A stretch of DNA of 64,000 bases from assembly GCA_003991915.1 (NCBI GenBank), contig RQTK01000029.1, forward strand, positions 558,254 to 622,253, given 5' to 3'. Within the stretch, counting starts at the first letter, position 1. Each line of letters opens with the position of its first letter. The stretch is from Elysia chlorotica. Lineage: Eukaryota > Mollusca > Gastropoda > Plakobranchidae. Under the pieces are notes generated by a model. The model worked only from the letters and a program-made list of their open reading frames with translations. It ran no database searches and was not told the origin of the DNA. The position numbers and the translations under genes are program-made. Below, one piece after another: positions 48,574-61,261 of the stretch.

Positions 48574-51500
48574 TTAAGTGCCTGAGACTAGGCAAAGTTC
48601 TGACCAGGACAGACGATGAAGTAGGACAAAAGGTTTCAGCTTTACGCACAATTTCATCTTTTCCTCTGTAGGCTCATCCATGGAGGGAACCCACGAGCAC
48701 ATACCACAGGAAAACACCCGACTCTCAAAGTGCCACTTTTGATGCCTGCTCAGATTATAAGACCTGTAAAACTTCTTACAGCACAAAGCACAGGACTTTG
48801 TGAGATTTTTCTGGTTGATTTTCGACTTCTGACAAAATGTCCCAAATTTCCAGTCGCTCTTAGTCTGAGGCTTAGCCTGTTCTATGAGTTGTTTTTTCTT
48901 CTGCACGTGTCTGCGCCTGTGAGCAAATAAGTGAGACCGCTGTTTGAAGGCGTCCCCACACAACATGCACACAAAAGGTTTCTCCCCAGAGTGTGTCCTT
49001 GAGTGTTTGAGCAGGTCGTCCCTGCGAACAAATGCACGCTGGCACACATCACAGGTATGTTGTGGTTGGCCGTTGTGAATTCCCATGTGACGTTTAAGAT
49101 TTGACTTTCTAGTAAACTGTTCTTCACAGATATCACACTTGAATGGTTTAGCATTTGAGTGGACAACTTCCATGTGACATTTCAAGTTTGACTTCTGGTG
49201 AAAAGCCTGCCCACAAATTTCGCACTTGAAAGACTTTTCGTCAGTATGTGTCTTGCGATGCCTGATTAAGATATCACTAGTGGAAAAAGCTTTTCCACAA
49301 ACGTCGCATGCCAAGGATCTTTCCCCTGTGTGTCTCACAGAATGCCTTTTTAAATCATGTTTTCTTGTAAAGCATTTCCCACACTGGACACACTCGTGAG
49401 GCTTTACTCCCTGATGTGCTTCTTTATGTCTTCGCAAGTAATCTATTCTCTTGAATGTCTTGCTACATATGTCACACTTGAATGGCTTCTCACCAGTGTG
49501 TCTTCTTGTGTGTCTCAGAAGGTCAGAGCTGCGGTGGAACTTTGCTCGGCAGAACAAACATTTAAAACATTTCACTTTTTTCTCTTCAGAGTCAAAGAAT
49601 ACTGAATTAATAATCCTGTAACTTTGAAAATTAAATAACGTTTCAGACCGTAAATCGCTAGCACTGGTGTTAGATTTTGATTTAGATACGGAAAGTTCCT
49701 GCTCTCGAAGTAAGGTTCCCATGTTTTTGTGACTGGAGTTCTTGGAGATCTGAGTTTTTGAAAACTGTTTTTCTTTCAAAATGCTATCTGGATTTATCTT
49801 GTCCTTGACTTGACGAGAACAGAGGCGAACAGCTGATAGCTGACTTTTAGTTTTATGACTCTTGTTAGCTGTGCATATGGTCTCAGCATTGATTGTGGTG
49901 TTTGTTTTGTCAGATTCATAAACTGGCCAACTCATATCAGCTTTGTCAATAGTGCTTGCCTCGTCAGATTCACATTCTGTCCCACTCATATCAGCTTTGT
50001 CAATAGTGCTTGCCTCGTCAGATTCATATACTGGCCCACTCATATCAGCTTTGTCAATTGCTTGCCTCGTCAGATTCACATTCTGGCCCACTCATATCAG
50101 CTTTGTCAATAGTGCTTGCCTCGTCAGATTCACATTCTCGCCCACTCATGTCAATATTGTTTGTGATACTTGCCCTATCAGATTCACATTCTGTCCCACT
50201 CATATCAGCATTGTTTGTATTGCTTGCCTCGTCAGACTTGCATACTGCACCTCTAGTCTCAGCATCATTTGAAGTGCATGCATCAACAGATTCACATTCT
50301 GTCCCACTGGTCTCAGCATTGTTTGTATTGCACGACACTTCAGATTCACAAACTTGCCCACTGGTATCTGCAGCATCTGCTTCAAACAAAGGTTCACATG
50401 AGTACCGAGACATAGCATCACTATGCAGAGAGTTTATACTGTCCGTGTGGTGTTGTCTTGCTTTGTTTTGTACAATGCATGCCTTGTCAGAATTACACAC
50501 AGTGCCACTGGTCTTGGAAGTGGGTGCTCCAAAACTAGATTTGCCACGATACTTATACTTACCATTACTACCTGAAGAGTCAGAATTGTTCCTGTGGTCT
50601 TGTTTGTCCACTCTGGCAAACTGGACAGTGTCTAAGATGTCACCCCCCTGCATGTCCCTACAGATGTCACTTTGTTTTTGTTTCAATGCTCTGTGACTAT
50701 ATTTAATATCTTCTACAATGTTTGTGATTGCCTCTTCTCTTTTAATTCTACCCTCCATTAGAAAAGGATCTTGATCGCTAATGCTGTCACTTACACTACA
50801 TCTTTTTCTTGGAAATTCAACATTTGATTTTGGCAAATTGGTTTCTTCTGAATTTTCACTGCAGTGCATGTCAACTTTTTTTTCATCCATAGCCATAATA
50901 GTAACAGTAGTGTTTTCATCAGTGCGCACACAACTTTCACTTAATTTAGATTTCATTGTCTTATCTGTGCAGCCCGATTCCCTACTCTCACTGGATATTG
51001 TTGGAAACTCAACAGCCTCATCATTAAGACTGTTAGCACTTTCACTGTATCCTACCGGATCACTTCTAACAACGAGACTGCCATTTTCGTTCCTCTTTCC
51101 ACTACTTGCGCCTTTTCTCAAATGTTTTTTTGAATTTTTGGACCTATATGATTTAGAATATTGAGACATCTCTGAGTTGTAGCCCTCAAATGGTAAAATA
51201 ATTTTCTCTGGGTAAGTCAAATTACTATTGGTTGAATTAGGAGACTCGTCCTTAAAGAGTCCACAATCAATGTCTTTGATAAGCACACTGGTGTGTTTTG
51301 GTGTTTGATTAAGCGATGCATGAAGACTAGAGATGATTTGGAGCCAAAGGTTCTTTCAGTGACACTTCCTCCTTCTTTTGCAGAATACGATTGCTCTTTA
51401 GAGCCAAATCCAGATGTATTTGCTGCAGAGCTGGGCTTTTCTTGAGAGCTAATAACTTTCGCCTTTCTCTGTTTAGTAGGCCTACCAGGTTGTCTTTTTG

Positions 51501-51660
51501 GACGTTCTAGTTTTCTTTTTTTAGGGGAATGTTCAGAATTTCGGAGCCCTTCTGTTAATGTTTGTTGTTCATTTTCTTCCACAGAATTTATTTTTGAGGA
51601 ATTATCATCTTCCTGAATCGGGTTTTGTGAGTAAATTTCTGGGGCTGAGTCTGGTTCACT
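48574..51660 (-). CDS. Zinc-finger gene, last coding exon with nine C2H2 fingers
   Basis: The exon starts after a T-rich CCAG acceptor and reads SEPDSAPEIYSQNPIQEDD. Fingers 1-8 run from about 49575 to 48900 (CLFCRAKF, CDICSKTF, CVQCGKCF, CDVCGKAF, CEICGQAF, CDICEEQF, CDVCQRAF, CMLCGDAF) and finger 9 (CALCCKKF) is at about 48800-48730. Finger 5 has His-x4-His spacing (HMEVVH). The stop is at 48574. The finger region itself is uninterrupted. Confidence 0.9.
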
Positions 51661-54256
51661 CTGGAGGGAAAAAAAAAAAATTTTAATTCTACAATAAAGA
51701 CATGTTAAAAAAAATAACTATATGATAAATGATACATAATATTTGATTAAAAAATACTTTGCCAGGTGGAAAGTTCTAGGAAATTTTATTCATGACGACA
51801 TTGAGTCAAGGTTTTGGCTTGAACCCTAGAAAAAACTAGTTCTTTCTTAACCTTATGCTTTTCATAGACATGATAGAGGCCTTAAAATATTCCGACTTAT
51901 CGCATTAACATAGATTGAGAGAATAAAACCACCAACCTAGGCTAGAGGCGTGAGCATTTGGCCTCATTTTTAGTGAATGTTGATACGTGTAATGTGTATA
52001 TTATGTATTCATTTCAGGCTGTTTGCCTGGAATCTCAGCTACAAGCCACACCTCTCTAAATCGCATTGTAATAAAAAGTGCCTGAGCAAAAAATGCTGCA
52101 GTAGGACAAAATCATTATCATCACCCTACTGTCATAGTGTATTTTCAATCATACATTCATTCACTCATCGAGTACAGGTTCTGGAGCAACTAAAGGTGAG
52201 CATGGGACGTCACTCTTTTTTTTTTTGTTCAGAAAACTTTAAAAAAGCCTTTTAAATTGATCCTGTCTTTTATTCTTTGCCCATCTGCTTAGACTATCTA
52301 AATAGGTTACTCTTTGTCACACATAAGCTGCTTTAAAAAGCAGTTTTAGTTTTTTTATTACTACACCTTACACTTTTGAGAAAACATTAAATAAGGATAA
52401 AAAAAACAACACTTTAACTGTTTAAGTTTAAAAACTTACTTTGCATAAATAGAAGAAAAATGTTACGACTAACCTCAACAATTGTTCCTGTAGATCTGTC
52501 TCCTTGTCGCGAACCTCTTAACTTCTTGAGAAACAATGCCTCACCCAGGGTTTGACACTCTGCCTTAATGTTTCCACGGAGCAACCTAGTGCCTGATGTT
52601 TCATCACAACGCAAAGGTTCCAAGTACATCAGCTGCTCGTTAAAAGAGCTTGACAATGCACCCGTAGATTCTGTATTTTCTTGAGTGATCTTTGCTCTGA
52701 TACCGTTAGAGATGATATTTGATTCTGAGTCTATTCCTAACCAGTTGACATGCTCTTCTTCTTCGCCCTGTAGAACACTCTGCTCTGAAGATCCGTCATT
52801 GCTTTCCGCAGCCCCATCACACAGAAGCAGCTTTGCTTGCGCACCAACAGTTGTGTCGGTGTCGGAACATAAATTTTCTGTTGGAAAAATTGGGGCCTTT
52901 TGGTCTTCCAGGAGCACTTTTGTTGAGACAAACAGTGCTCTGTGAGGCATGGGTTGGCCTGAGAAAGAGAAGTCTTGTTTACTTTCATTGAGTTCAATTA
53001 CTGGTTCTGCTTTACAAACAACACTTTCTTGACCAGTTGTAGACCCAATTGGCAAAAGGACACCAACAACTTGCCCTGTTTAAAAAGAAAAAAAAAACAT
53101 TAAAAAATAAGAGTGTGTTTATGTGACTTTATGAAAAAGGGTAAAAGAGAGAACAAAAAGAGTATCAAATATTTTATGTTATTAAATAATAAGCAGAGAT
53201 TTGTGAATTGACTTGCAACTCTACTCAACATACAAAATAAAAGTCAATTTTCTTTTGTAAAAACAAATTTCAAATGAACTAATATAGTCCTGTACATGTA
53301 CTTGTTAGTCAATGGAAGCAATTGAGTTCTCATATGGCTGGAGCTTGACTTGATAGAATTGAAGGATTTTTGGGATAACAGTTTGGTTTGTTATAAATTG
53401 TTATGATCTATTAAGTTGTAGTTAATAAACAAGTTAATTTGAGTTGGAAATAAGTGTGATTAGAATATCAAATGCATAATTTTCTAAATAGATCAAATAG
53501 TGATTGAGCTTAACTCGCCCAAGTAGTAGGGTGAGGCTCAAGTCCCAAGCTCAAGGCCAGACAATGTTTGTCACTAACACTGGCTATCTCAAGACTTACA
53601 TTTGAAATTTTTACATGCTAACACACAGAGACAGAGCAGAGATACCAAGACTTCTTTTTCAACCCCTCAATTTATACTTCCTGATTCAATACTGCAATAT
53701 CTACTATTATAGTATAAGAGATGCCTTGATGATACTGGGGATTTATTCATCAAACTAATTTGAACTCAACATATATAATTATCACCCCAATTTTAGAGCA
53801 TCCTACAGATCACACTCTTAAATTACTACATAGCTTTAATAGTGTATCAATAAGATCTAGTCCATTTGGGTTTTTTGGCAACTAAGCTGACGATATGGGA
53901 GTCAATATGTCATTTAATCATTGAATTGAAATTGATACTGTCCAATCAGTTCCACGTTGTTCAGATGTAATACTGTAGATTAAGAGTGTTCTTATTTATC
54001 AAAATTGTAATGTGTACTGTTGAATTTCATTGACACATTTTTTAATCTAGTAGTAGTACAACTTCCAACTCTTTCAATGACTGTATGCATTTGTGCATGA
54101 ATTGAAACCTTTTTAAAATACCCCAAGGCACACAACAACCAAAAATCTTTGTCAGAAATACTCGCACTCACAGTTTCCACCTTCGTTCAGTTCATTCAAA
54201 GAGTACTGACTGCCCAGTGCAACTGCCAGTTGTTCCTGGCATTCCAGACCCTCCAT
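48574..54256 (-). CDS. C2H2 zinc-finger protein with AT-hook and 18-residue repeat, three coding exons
   Basis: A probable nuclear DNA-binding regulator. The start ATG at 54256 begins MEGLECQEQLAVALGSQ; an in-frame stop lies upstream in the same exon. Exon 2 is acidic and Ser-rich with no known domain. Exon 3 carries a basic nuclear signal (PKKRK), an AT-hook (RQPGRPTKQRK), a low-complexity region, about nine 18-residue repeats (ADMSGTECESDEASTIDK type), then eight clustered C2H2 fingers with TGEKP-like linkers and a ninth separate finger near the C-terminus. The total is about 1,258 residues. Two frame changes occur in exon 3: one base short between about 51350 and 51217, and two bases short at about 50054 inside a repeat; together they restore the frame. 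This could be a damaged allele or assembly error. I do not recognise an orthologue. Confidence 0.85.
49870..50375 (-). repeat. 54-bp coding minisatellite in the zinc-finger exon
   Basis: About nine and a half units of 54 bp each encode 18 residues of the type ADMSGTECESDEASTIDK. The central units are almost identical, and the outer ones (AETSGTECESVDACTSND; ADMSWPVYESDKTNTTIN) diverge, as expected of an array growing from its centre. One unit, at about 50060-50050, is two bases short and shifts the frame. Confidence 0.9.
52474..53075 (-). CDS. Zinc-finger gene, second coding exon
   Basis: A 602-bp exon bounded by AAACAG and GTTAGT. It encodes about 200 residues rich in Glu, Ser and Gly (VVGVLLPIGSTTG, SEQSVLQGEEEEH, STGTIVE). 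No domain was recognised; it may be an activation or linker region. Confidence 0.8.
53535..53700 (-). repeat. SINE remnant
   Basis: Strongly diverged body pieces (ACACACAGAGACAGAGCAGAG, in part) lie in the intron between the first two coding exons of the zinc-finger gene. Confidence 0.45.
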
Positions 54257-54333
54257 CCCACAGCTGCAGGTTATGTCCGTCTCAGTCAACAGTAAAACAG
54301 TTTCACCACCTCATAGCCGGCCACCGTCCTGCA
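54172..54333 (-). CDS. Zinc-finger gene, first coding exon (coding 54256-54172)
   Basis: CTGCAG acceptor at 54336-54334, GTGAGT donor at 54171. About 77 bases of 5' UTR precede the ATG. The coding part is MEGLECQEQLAVALGSQ to LNELNEGGN plus one base, in phase with the next exon. Confidence 0.75.
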
Positions 54334-55235
54334 GAAAGGCAGAATGAATCAAATAAGTATATCTGGCACAATTTGATCGCAATTTAAATCTAGGAAGAAT
54401 TTATAATCAAACTCTCATTTTCTAAACCATTAATATTGCTGCCAACTTTTAAGAAGGCAGAGAATTATATACAGATTTTTGGCTCAATAAGTCACTGCAA
54501 ACCTAACTGATGGCCAAGCTAAATTAGGAACAGCTATCAATATTGACTTTTAACATAACTTGTAAGCCTATACACCATAACTTTAATAACTACACCATGG
54601 ATTAGTGTTGTTTAATAAATGTTGTTTAATATAACAAAAATCTTTAACAATCATTATTTATTTAAGGCTTTCTAAACCACCAAGTGCGATTAAAAAAGTA
54701 CTAAATAAAAGATAGCATCAGTTTGGCTAAAGTTGCAACACATCAGCTGCAGGCTGGAATAATATTAACAACAGCAATCATCCGTTTGAAAAAGCAGATC
54801 TAATTTTATATTGCTGAATCCCGATAATAACTAGCCATGATAAGCAAGGACAAACTACAAAGACAGAGCATCGAGGACGACAAACTGTTAGAGGTGAAGG
54901 CATGCTGAGCAGAAAATCAGACTGTCGATTGACCGTTTGAGAATATCGAGCCCATTAGGTATTAATATATATTAAAACTGGAGTTATGGAGTTAAACCGT
55001 TTTCCAATTCATTGATCAGAGTTTGATAGTCACCATTCACTGTCGTGCACCCAAGGGTGCTAAACGGGCCACGCTTCAGTTATAAGGATAGGCCCTAGAT
55101 CAAAAGGTGACTGTTGGGCATGCCAACAGGCCTTGATGTTTTTTTCTGATACGGCTAAACTAAGCATACTGAGCAGAGATAGAATCATAGATGGATCAAG
55201 AGATGAGAATTAGAGAGAGATAGAGATAGATCGAT

Positions 55236-55275
<40 letters not shown>

Positions 55276-57171
55276 AGGAGAGGGAGACGGGAAAGAGACC
55301 CGTATAAAGGATATGTTGCTGTCATTTAACCAGACGCATTAGCCATATAGAATAGCGACAGATGTTTCCTATCTTAGATTACTTTATCATGGAAATAAAG
55401 ATCATATCTGGACAAATATTTTAGAGTGAAGAGAATTATTTTTTAAAATAAATTATCCCAGGATAAAGTTTTAATTTATTTCTTTTTATTTGAATCTATA
55501 ATCAATTTTCTTTTTAATCACAGCTACACGCATATACTTTGTTTAAAGGACACCCCACTTTAAACCTTGTAATCTTTAGAAGACAAATTGCATTCATCTC
55601 TACATTGTCTTCTTTGCAAAATGTCTGTATTAAATTAATCTGTATAGTGTACATCGCACCAATTCCAGTGATCTTCTTTTTTCAGGAGAAGATTCCTGAC
55701 ATCTTTTGTTATGTGTACATATAGTATCTGATTTGGTCCTCCCTTTTTGTTTTACAGAGCTTTTAAAAAGCACCAATACCTACATAAAAACAATTTCAAA
55801 GTTCCATTGATAGCGTGATATATCTTGTTCTATCTATTTTAGAACTAGCAAAATTTTGTGTTTCTCAACTTGATCTAAAGCCTGAAAAAAAACAACCAGA
55901 TTTATTTTACCCCCGCCCCCCAGCAAAACAAACCAAAAGGAAGATCTATAGATCTAAATCTGGAGAGACATTGTACTACATCTACATGCTTTGGTAGTGT
56001 CCAAACTTTGCATCTAAGATGCTAGTTGCTACACACAACATGTCGTGTTTTGGACCAAGCGTTTTTGAACAAATCGAAATTTAATTCTTTGGTCTGACCG
56101 TTGAATAGAGCTAGAAGCTCTCCTATATTAATGTTTCATAGGTCTGAATTATGTTAACTTATAATATATAAATTTAACATAGACAGTGTTTATAAATATA
56201 TATGCCCATTAAAACAGAAACATGATTATAATTTATAAATATTTACTAGATCTAGTGCGAATAGCAAAATTAGATAGATCTATAGAAAGATATAAGAGGG
56301 GGAGAGAGAGAGTGCGAGAGAGTAATTACTGTAATACTAAGAGCGAGGGAGAGAACACAAGCATGGCGGCGAAAATGCACTGATTCAATTTATAAGCAAA
56401 CAAGTGTAACTTACGTCTAGTCATAATATAAGAATAAGGATTATGTACAACGAAACGTAAGCTAGGTCATGTTTGTGCATTCTACCCCTAAAATATAGAA
56501 TTAAGAATAGAACATTCAGCAAAGCATTACTCCCACTAGAGAATCTAGATCCCTGATCTAGATCTAGATCTAAGCTTATACATAGGCTAGATACTCAGAT
56601 CGAAGCTCTACTTAGTTACTAAATCTCATTTTAGAGTTAGACTAATTTAGATCTAGAATCTAGATTTCTAGTAGTCCTACGCAACATACCCTTGAAGATA
56701 ATTTTATCACAATCCTGTCGATTGGTAGAAGCTACTTAAGACTAGATTAGATCTAGATCTAGATCTAGTTTTCAACAGGAGTCACTGAAGTGCTTTCACA
56801 GCTTTGGCTTTGAAAATTGAAACCTTTCGAGTTTAGAAACGAAAGTACACTAGCGCTGGCTTACCTGTGACAACGTACGTCTGTCGATTAATGTCAACAA
56901 GAAAAAAAGAAGAAAACCAAAATAAAAGAAAAACATAAAAAGTAAATAATTATACAACATACTGAATGTAATATCCTTCCTATTTCGGATAGTCATTATA
57001 CAACTAATTAATTTATAATAAAATATGAAGATTTTACAACTGTTTTTTTAATTGTTATTTATTGCCTAACAAAATCTAATCTGGCAATTTGAACTACATA
57101 ACGATTTGAATCAACCAGACTGCCATTACGACAGAATTTAAGCTCATGTTGCAATGCTCTCTCACTGTCAA
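54334..57171. other. Upstream region of the zinc-finger gene
   Basis: AT-rich, with a (GA)n tract at 55236-55268 and many AGATCTAGATCT-type short palindromes at 56540-56770. The promoter probably lies here, or left of the duplicated unit. Confidence 0.5.
56866..56881 (-). other. Possible 5' noncoding exon end of the zinc-finger gene
   Basis: GTTGTCACAG followed by GTAAGC at 56865 is a good minus-strand donor about 2.5 kb upstream of the first coding exon, and ATCGACAG just before could be an acceptor. Another donor-like site, CTAGAC then GTAAGT, lies near 56410. Neither can be confirmed without transcripts. Confidence 0.25.
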
Positions 57172-57413
57172 CGGGTTGTTGTTGAGTTGGATTATCGTCC
57201 AACATCAGCACTATATATTGTGGACGGGACCCACGGATGACGTCTGACAATTTTATGTGCTGCCACACACGAGACAGGGCGGGGAGTCTATGACTCCTGT
57301 TTCAGTCGGTCACATTAAACTGGCACCGACCCAACCAGTAGGGAGCGCAATCGCCAGGGATCGAAACCGGACCTTTTGCTTCGGAAGCTGATGTTCTACC
57401 CCAGGGCCACCGC
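57172..57413 (-). repeat. tRNA-derived SINE, well preserved
   Basis: A full-length reverse copy ends directly at the left edge of the 1.4-kb duplicated unit. Confidence 0.8.
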
Positions 57414-58749
57414 GACTTCAGGATCCCGTTCTAGACCCCGACAAGCCAAATTTGCCGGCCGACACGCACAAAATGACAAACAGTAACACAGGACAGTAAC
57501 TTAGTCCACTTGGGTAATCTGTCGAAAGTGTAAGGTGAGCTTCTCAATAATGTTTGAGTCACTTGCTTATCTCTCCCCCGCGCAACGGCGACAACCCCAG
57601 AACAAATTGAACCAAATAATTATATACATAAAATGTATATATTTTTTAGATCCCGTGTCCAACCAATAAAAAGGGAAGTAATTCGCAATGTAAACAATTT
57701 TTTTACTCTAGCTTTTTTCGTTCCCTTACTTAACTTGCGTTGTAAACAATTACTTTACTATCTTTATAAATAATACCTGACGGACTTTTATGATGAACTT
57801 GAATTCACTTATGAATTTAGTGACAAAAAATCGTTTCCTACAATCAAGGATTCGGAATGTTATCATGAGTTGCTGGTTCCTAAATATCTAGTTTCTGATC
57901 CGGACAATATCGATTTCAGCATCTAGGCGGCGAGAATAGCGATATGGTCAACCATCTTATGTATTTACATGTATTTCTGTACACCTTTAATTGTAAAGAT
58001 TTCTTGACACCTGTACATTTAAAGAAAAACGAGACTGTTTGTCGCCAGGGGTTTGGTAGCATTTAATGCTACATTGAGGTCCCTGGTCTAATCAAAATTA
58101 GGCTGCATTGGTTGCTGTTTGTTGTTTTTTTGTGTGTGGCTAATTGAGACTGGCGTAAAAGGGGAGTGAGGACGCCGGGGGAGACAAGCTGGACACACAT
58201 AATGGATTCATGGTCTTTTAAATTGCGCCATAGATTGTTAATTGGTTGGCTTTGCTCTGCAGTGGTCAGCAACGGATCTGCAGTTGATCTCAGTATCTTC
58301 GTTTAAGATATAATATCAATTGCGAAACTTAGGGAACTTGAAACTAACTAAAGATTACAGCCATAATACAGTTTTTAAAGATTGTAAGTAAACTTTGTCC
58401 TGTGGAACGACGCTCTTTCATTGTTAAAAGTCACCCAGGTCTCAAGAACAATTCTATAAGGCGACGGAACACCAAAGCTTGTCGGTGAAATTATTCTGAT
58501 AGTGTCAAAACCAGTAGGAAGCAAGATGGCCCAAGTTGGATTCTAACAACATACCCCCTGTATCTAAAGCCGATAATATAATTTCCTTCCAGTTCTACCA
58601 CGTTATCGAAGTACGGATTGGCGATCTTAACACCTAGACCAGTCAGCCATCTAGATGTCTAGTTTCTGTTAATTTGCCTTGAGTGATCGTTCTGTCTATT
58701 TAAGTTATCAAGCAAGATTTGACTATGTCACTTGTCAGTGACGCACATC

Positions 58750-58963
58750 TCACTGGTGGAAATTGTAAAGCGTTTGTCTCCCAAACGGGACGGCACTGAT
58801 TCGAAACCCACGATTGGTCAAAAATTGAATTGTCAGATTTCGCCCCTGATTGTGTCGGTGTCAGTATAGTGTGACCAGCTGAGTCAGAAGTCTTGGTGTT
58901 CCAGAAATGTCTCTGTGTGGCAGCACGTAAATTTTCAGAAGTTATTCTTTGGGTCCGTTTACA
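58750..58963 (+). repeat. tRNA-derived SINE at the junction of the duplicated units
   Basis: The head (AAATTGTAAAGCGTTTGTCTC, in part, and GATTCGAAACCCACGATTGG) and the body sit between copy 1 and copy 2 of the tandem duplication. Copy 2 keeps only the first part of this head, at about 60644-60707. Confidence 0.7.
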
Positions 58964-59840
58964 AAAAAAGACTTCAGGATCCCGTTCTAGACCCCGACAA
59001 GCCAAACTTGCCGACCGACACGCACATTAATGATCAACAGTAACACAGGACAGTAACTTTTTGTCCACTTGGGTAATCTGTCGAAAGTGTAAGGTGAGCG
59101 TCTCAATAATGTTTGGGTCACTTGCTTATCTCTCCCCCGCGCAACGGCGACAACCCCAGAACAAATTGAACCAAATAATTATATACGGTACATTTACAAG
59201 AAAAAGAAAATGTATATATTTTTTAGATCCCGTGTCCGGCCAATAAAAAGGGAAGTAATTCGCAATGTAAACATTTTTTTTTACTCTAGCTTTTTTCGTT
59301 CCCTTACTTAACTTGCGTTGTAGCAATTACTTTACTATCTTTATAAATAATACCTGACGGACTTTTAGGATGAACTTGAATTCCCTTATGAATTTAGTGA
59401 CAAAAAATCGTTTCCTACAATCAAGGATTAGGAATGTTATCATGAGTTGCTGGTTCCTAAATATCTAGTTTCTGATCCGGACAATAGCGATTAATTTCAG
59501 CATCTAGGCGGCGAGAATAGCGATATGGTCAACCATCTTATGTATTTACATGTATTTCTGTACAACTTTAATTGTACACGTACACGTATAGATTTCTTGC
59601 CACCTGTACATTTAAAGAAAAACTAGACTGTTTGTCGCCAGGGGTTTGGTAGCATGCGCATATTTTAATATTGATGTCCTTGGTCTAATCAAAATTAGGC
59701 TGCATTGGTTGCTGTTTGTTGTTTTTTGTGTGGCTTATTGAGACTGACGTAAAAGGGGAGTGGGGAAGCCGGGGGAGACAAGCTGGACCCACATTTATAA
59801 TGGATTCATGGTCTTTTAAATTGCGCCATATATTGTTAGT

Positions 59841-60143
59841 TAAGATAAGATAAGATAATCCTTTATTATCCCATAGGGACATTTTTCTTGGTCATACATA
59901 CATAAATACACCGGTTGTACACGTGTGACATAAAAAATAGTGATGATAATAATGATAATAATGATAATAAAATATAATGAGCGATTTAAAACACACAACT
60001 ATACAAGAATACACAAAACACTACATACACAATATTACAAACACAAAGTTCCCGATCGCGATTGTCCCGACCCGGAGACCAACGTTCGCCCCGCTCTAGG
60101 TAAAGCTATTTTGCAGCAATCTAATGGCTGCTGGTACAAATGA
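59841..60143 (+). mobile_element. Short insertion in copy 2, probably a LINE or SINE 3' end
   Basis: It begins with AAGATAAGATAAGATAATCC then TTTATTATCCCATAGGG and ends near GCTGCTGGTACAAATGAG; AGTT occurs at both edges. Copy 1 lacks it, so it inserted after the duplication. The family is not known to me. Confidence 0.65.
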
Positions 60144-61261
60144 GTTGGCTATGCTCTGCAGTGGTCAGCAACGGATCTGCAGTTGATGTCAGTAACTTCG
60201 TTTAAGATATAGGCCCCTAATATCAATTGCGAAACTTAGGGAACGTAAAACCAACTAAACATTACAGCCATAGCACAGTTTTTAAAGATTGTAAGTAAAC
60301 TTTGCACTGTGGAACGACGCTCTTTCATTGTTAAAAGTCACCCAGGTCTCAAGAACAATTCTATAAGGCGACGGAACACCAAAGCTTGTCGGTGAAATTA
60401 TTCTGATAGTGTCCAAACCAGTAGGGAGCAAGATGGCCCAAGTTGGATTCTAACACCATACCCTCTGTATCTAAAGCCGATAATATAATTTCCTTCCAGT
60501 TCTACCACGTTATCGAAGTACGGATTGGCGATCTTAACACCTAGACCAGTCAGCCATCTAGGTGTCTAGTTTCTGTTAATTTGCCTGGAGTGATCATTCT
60601 GTCTATTTAAGTTATCAAGCAAGATTAGACTATGTCAGATTGACGGACATCTCACTAGTGGAAATTGTAAAGCGTTTGTCTCCCAAAACGGCACTGATTC
60701 AAAACAGTCACAAAAAACTAAATCCAACATAGACGACTGTTAGACAAAGACAAATTGAGACTCGTGGCATGCACGGGTATCGAACCCCCATCGTCTCCGG
60801 TGGCTTGGTCTAGCTGTGTCTGTTAGAGCCTCTATAGTTTTTTGAATGGCTAGTTTGTCTCATTATAAATGATGCAATTTTTTTAGTATCTTGGGCCTAG
60901 GATAAATTAATTCACAATATAATGATATTTTTACTATTTTTCCATTACTTTTTTTTTCTTGCATAATGAATATTTATTTTACTGGCTTTTATAAATATTA
61001 TATTTGGGGATTTCTCTATTTAAACTTAACAAAGTTATAATTCTAGTGTTGAAAAAAAAAAACAAAGTTTCCTGCAATCAATAAATGCAATCGTAAAGTT
61101 TTGCACTGATTTTTATTAAAATATAAAGACCTTACCATTCAAACATCTGGATAGCGTGAATGCCCCCACAGTCAATTCAACCATCTTGGCTTTTTGTTCG
61201 TGTGAGCATTGGTTACCTCTACAGAAGTCTTGCCACCTGAACAGTTCACATTTTTATGATA

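Larger units (their letters stand above)
57414..60707. repeat. Direct tandem duplication, about 1.4-kb unit
   Basis: Copy 1 (57414 to about 58795) and copy 2 (58970 to about 60707) both start GACTTCAGGATCCCGTTC and stay above roughly 90% alike by eye. Copy 2 has an extra 300-bp insert. No ORF is preserved in both, and no known element ends were recognised. Confidence 0.9.

Noticed and set aside
49855-50696. Plus-strand reading frames across the zinc-finger gene (SSDSHSVPLISALSI repeats)
   Set aside because: They are the antisense shadow of the 54-bp coding minisatellite.
48574-51660. Calling the zinc-finger gene a pseudogene
   Set aside because: The fingers, splice sites and phases are intact and the two small frame changes cancel; assembly error or allelic change explains this at least as well.
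60740-60830. Possible minus-strand tRNA (GGGGGTTCGATACCC T-arm)
   Set aside because: Only the 3' half resembles a tRNA; no acceptor stem pairing was seen, so it is probably a SINE or tRNA fragment.
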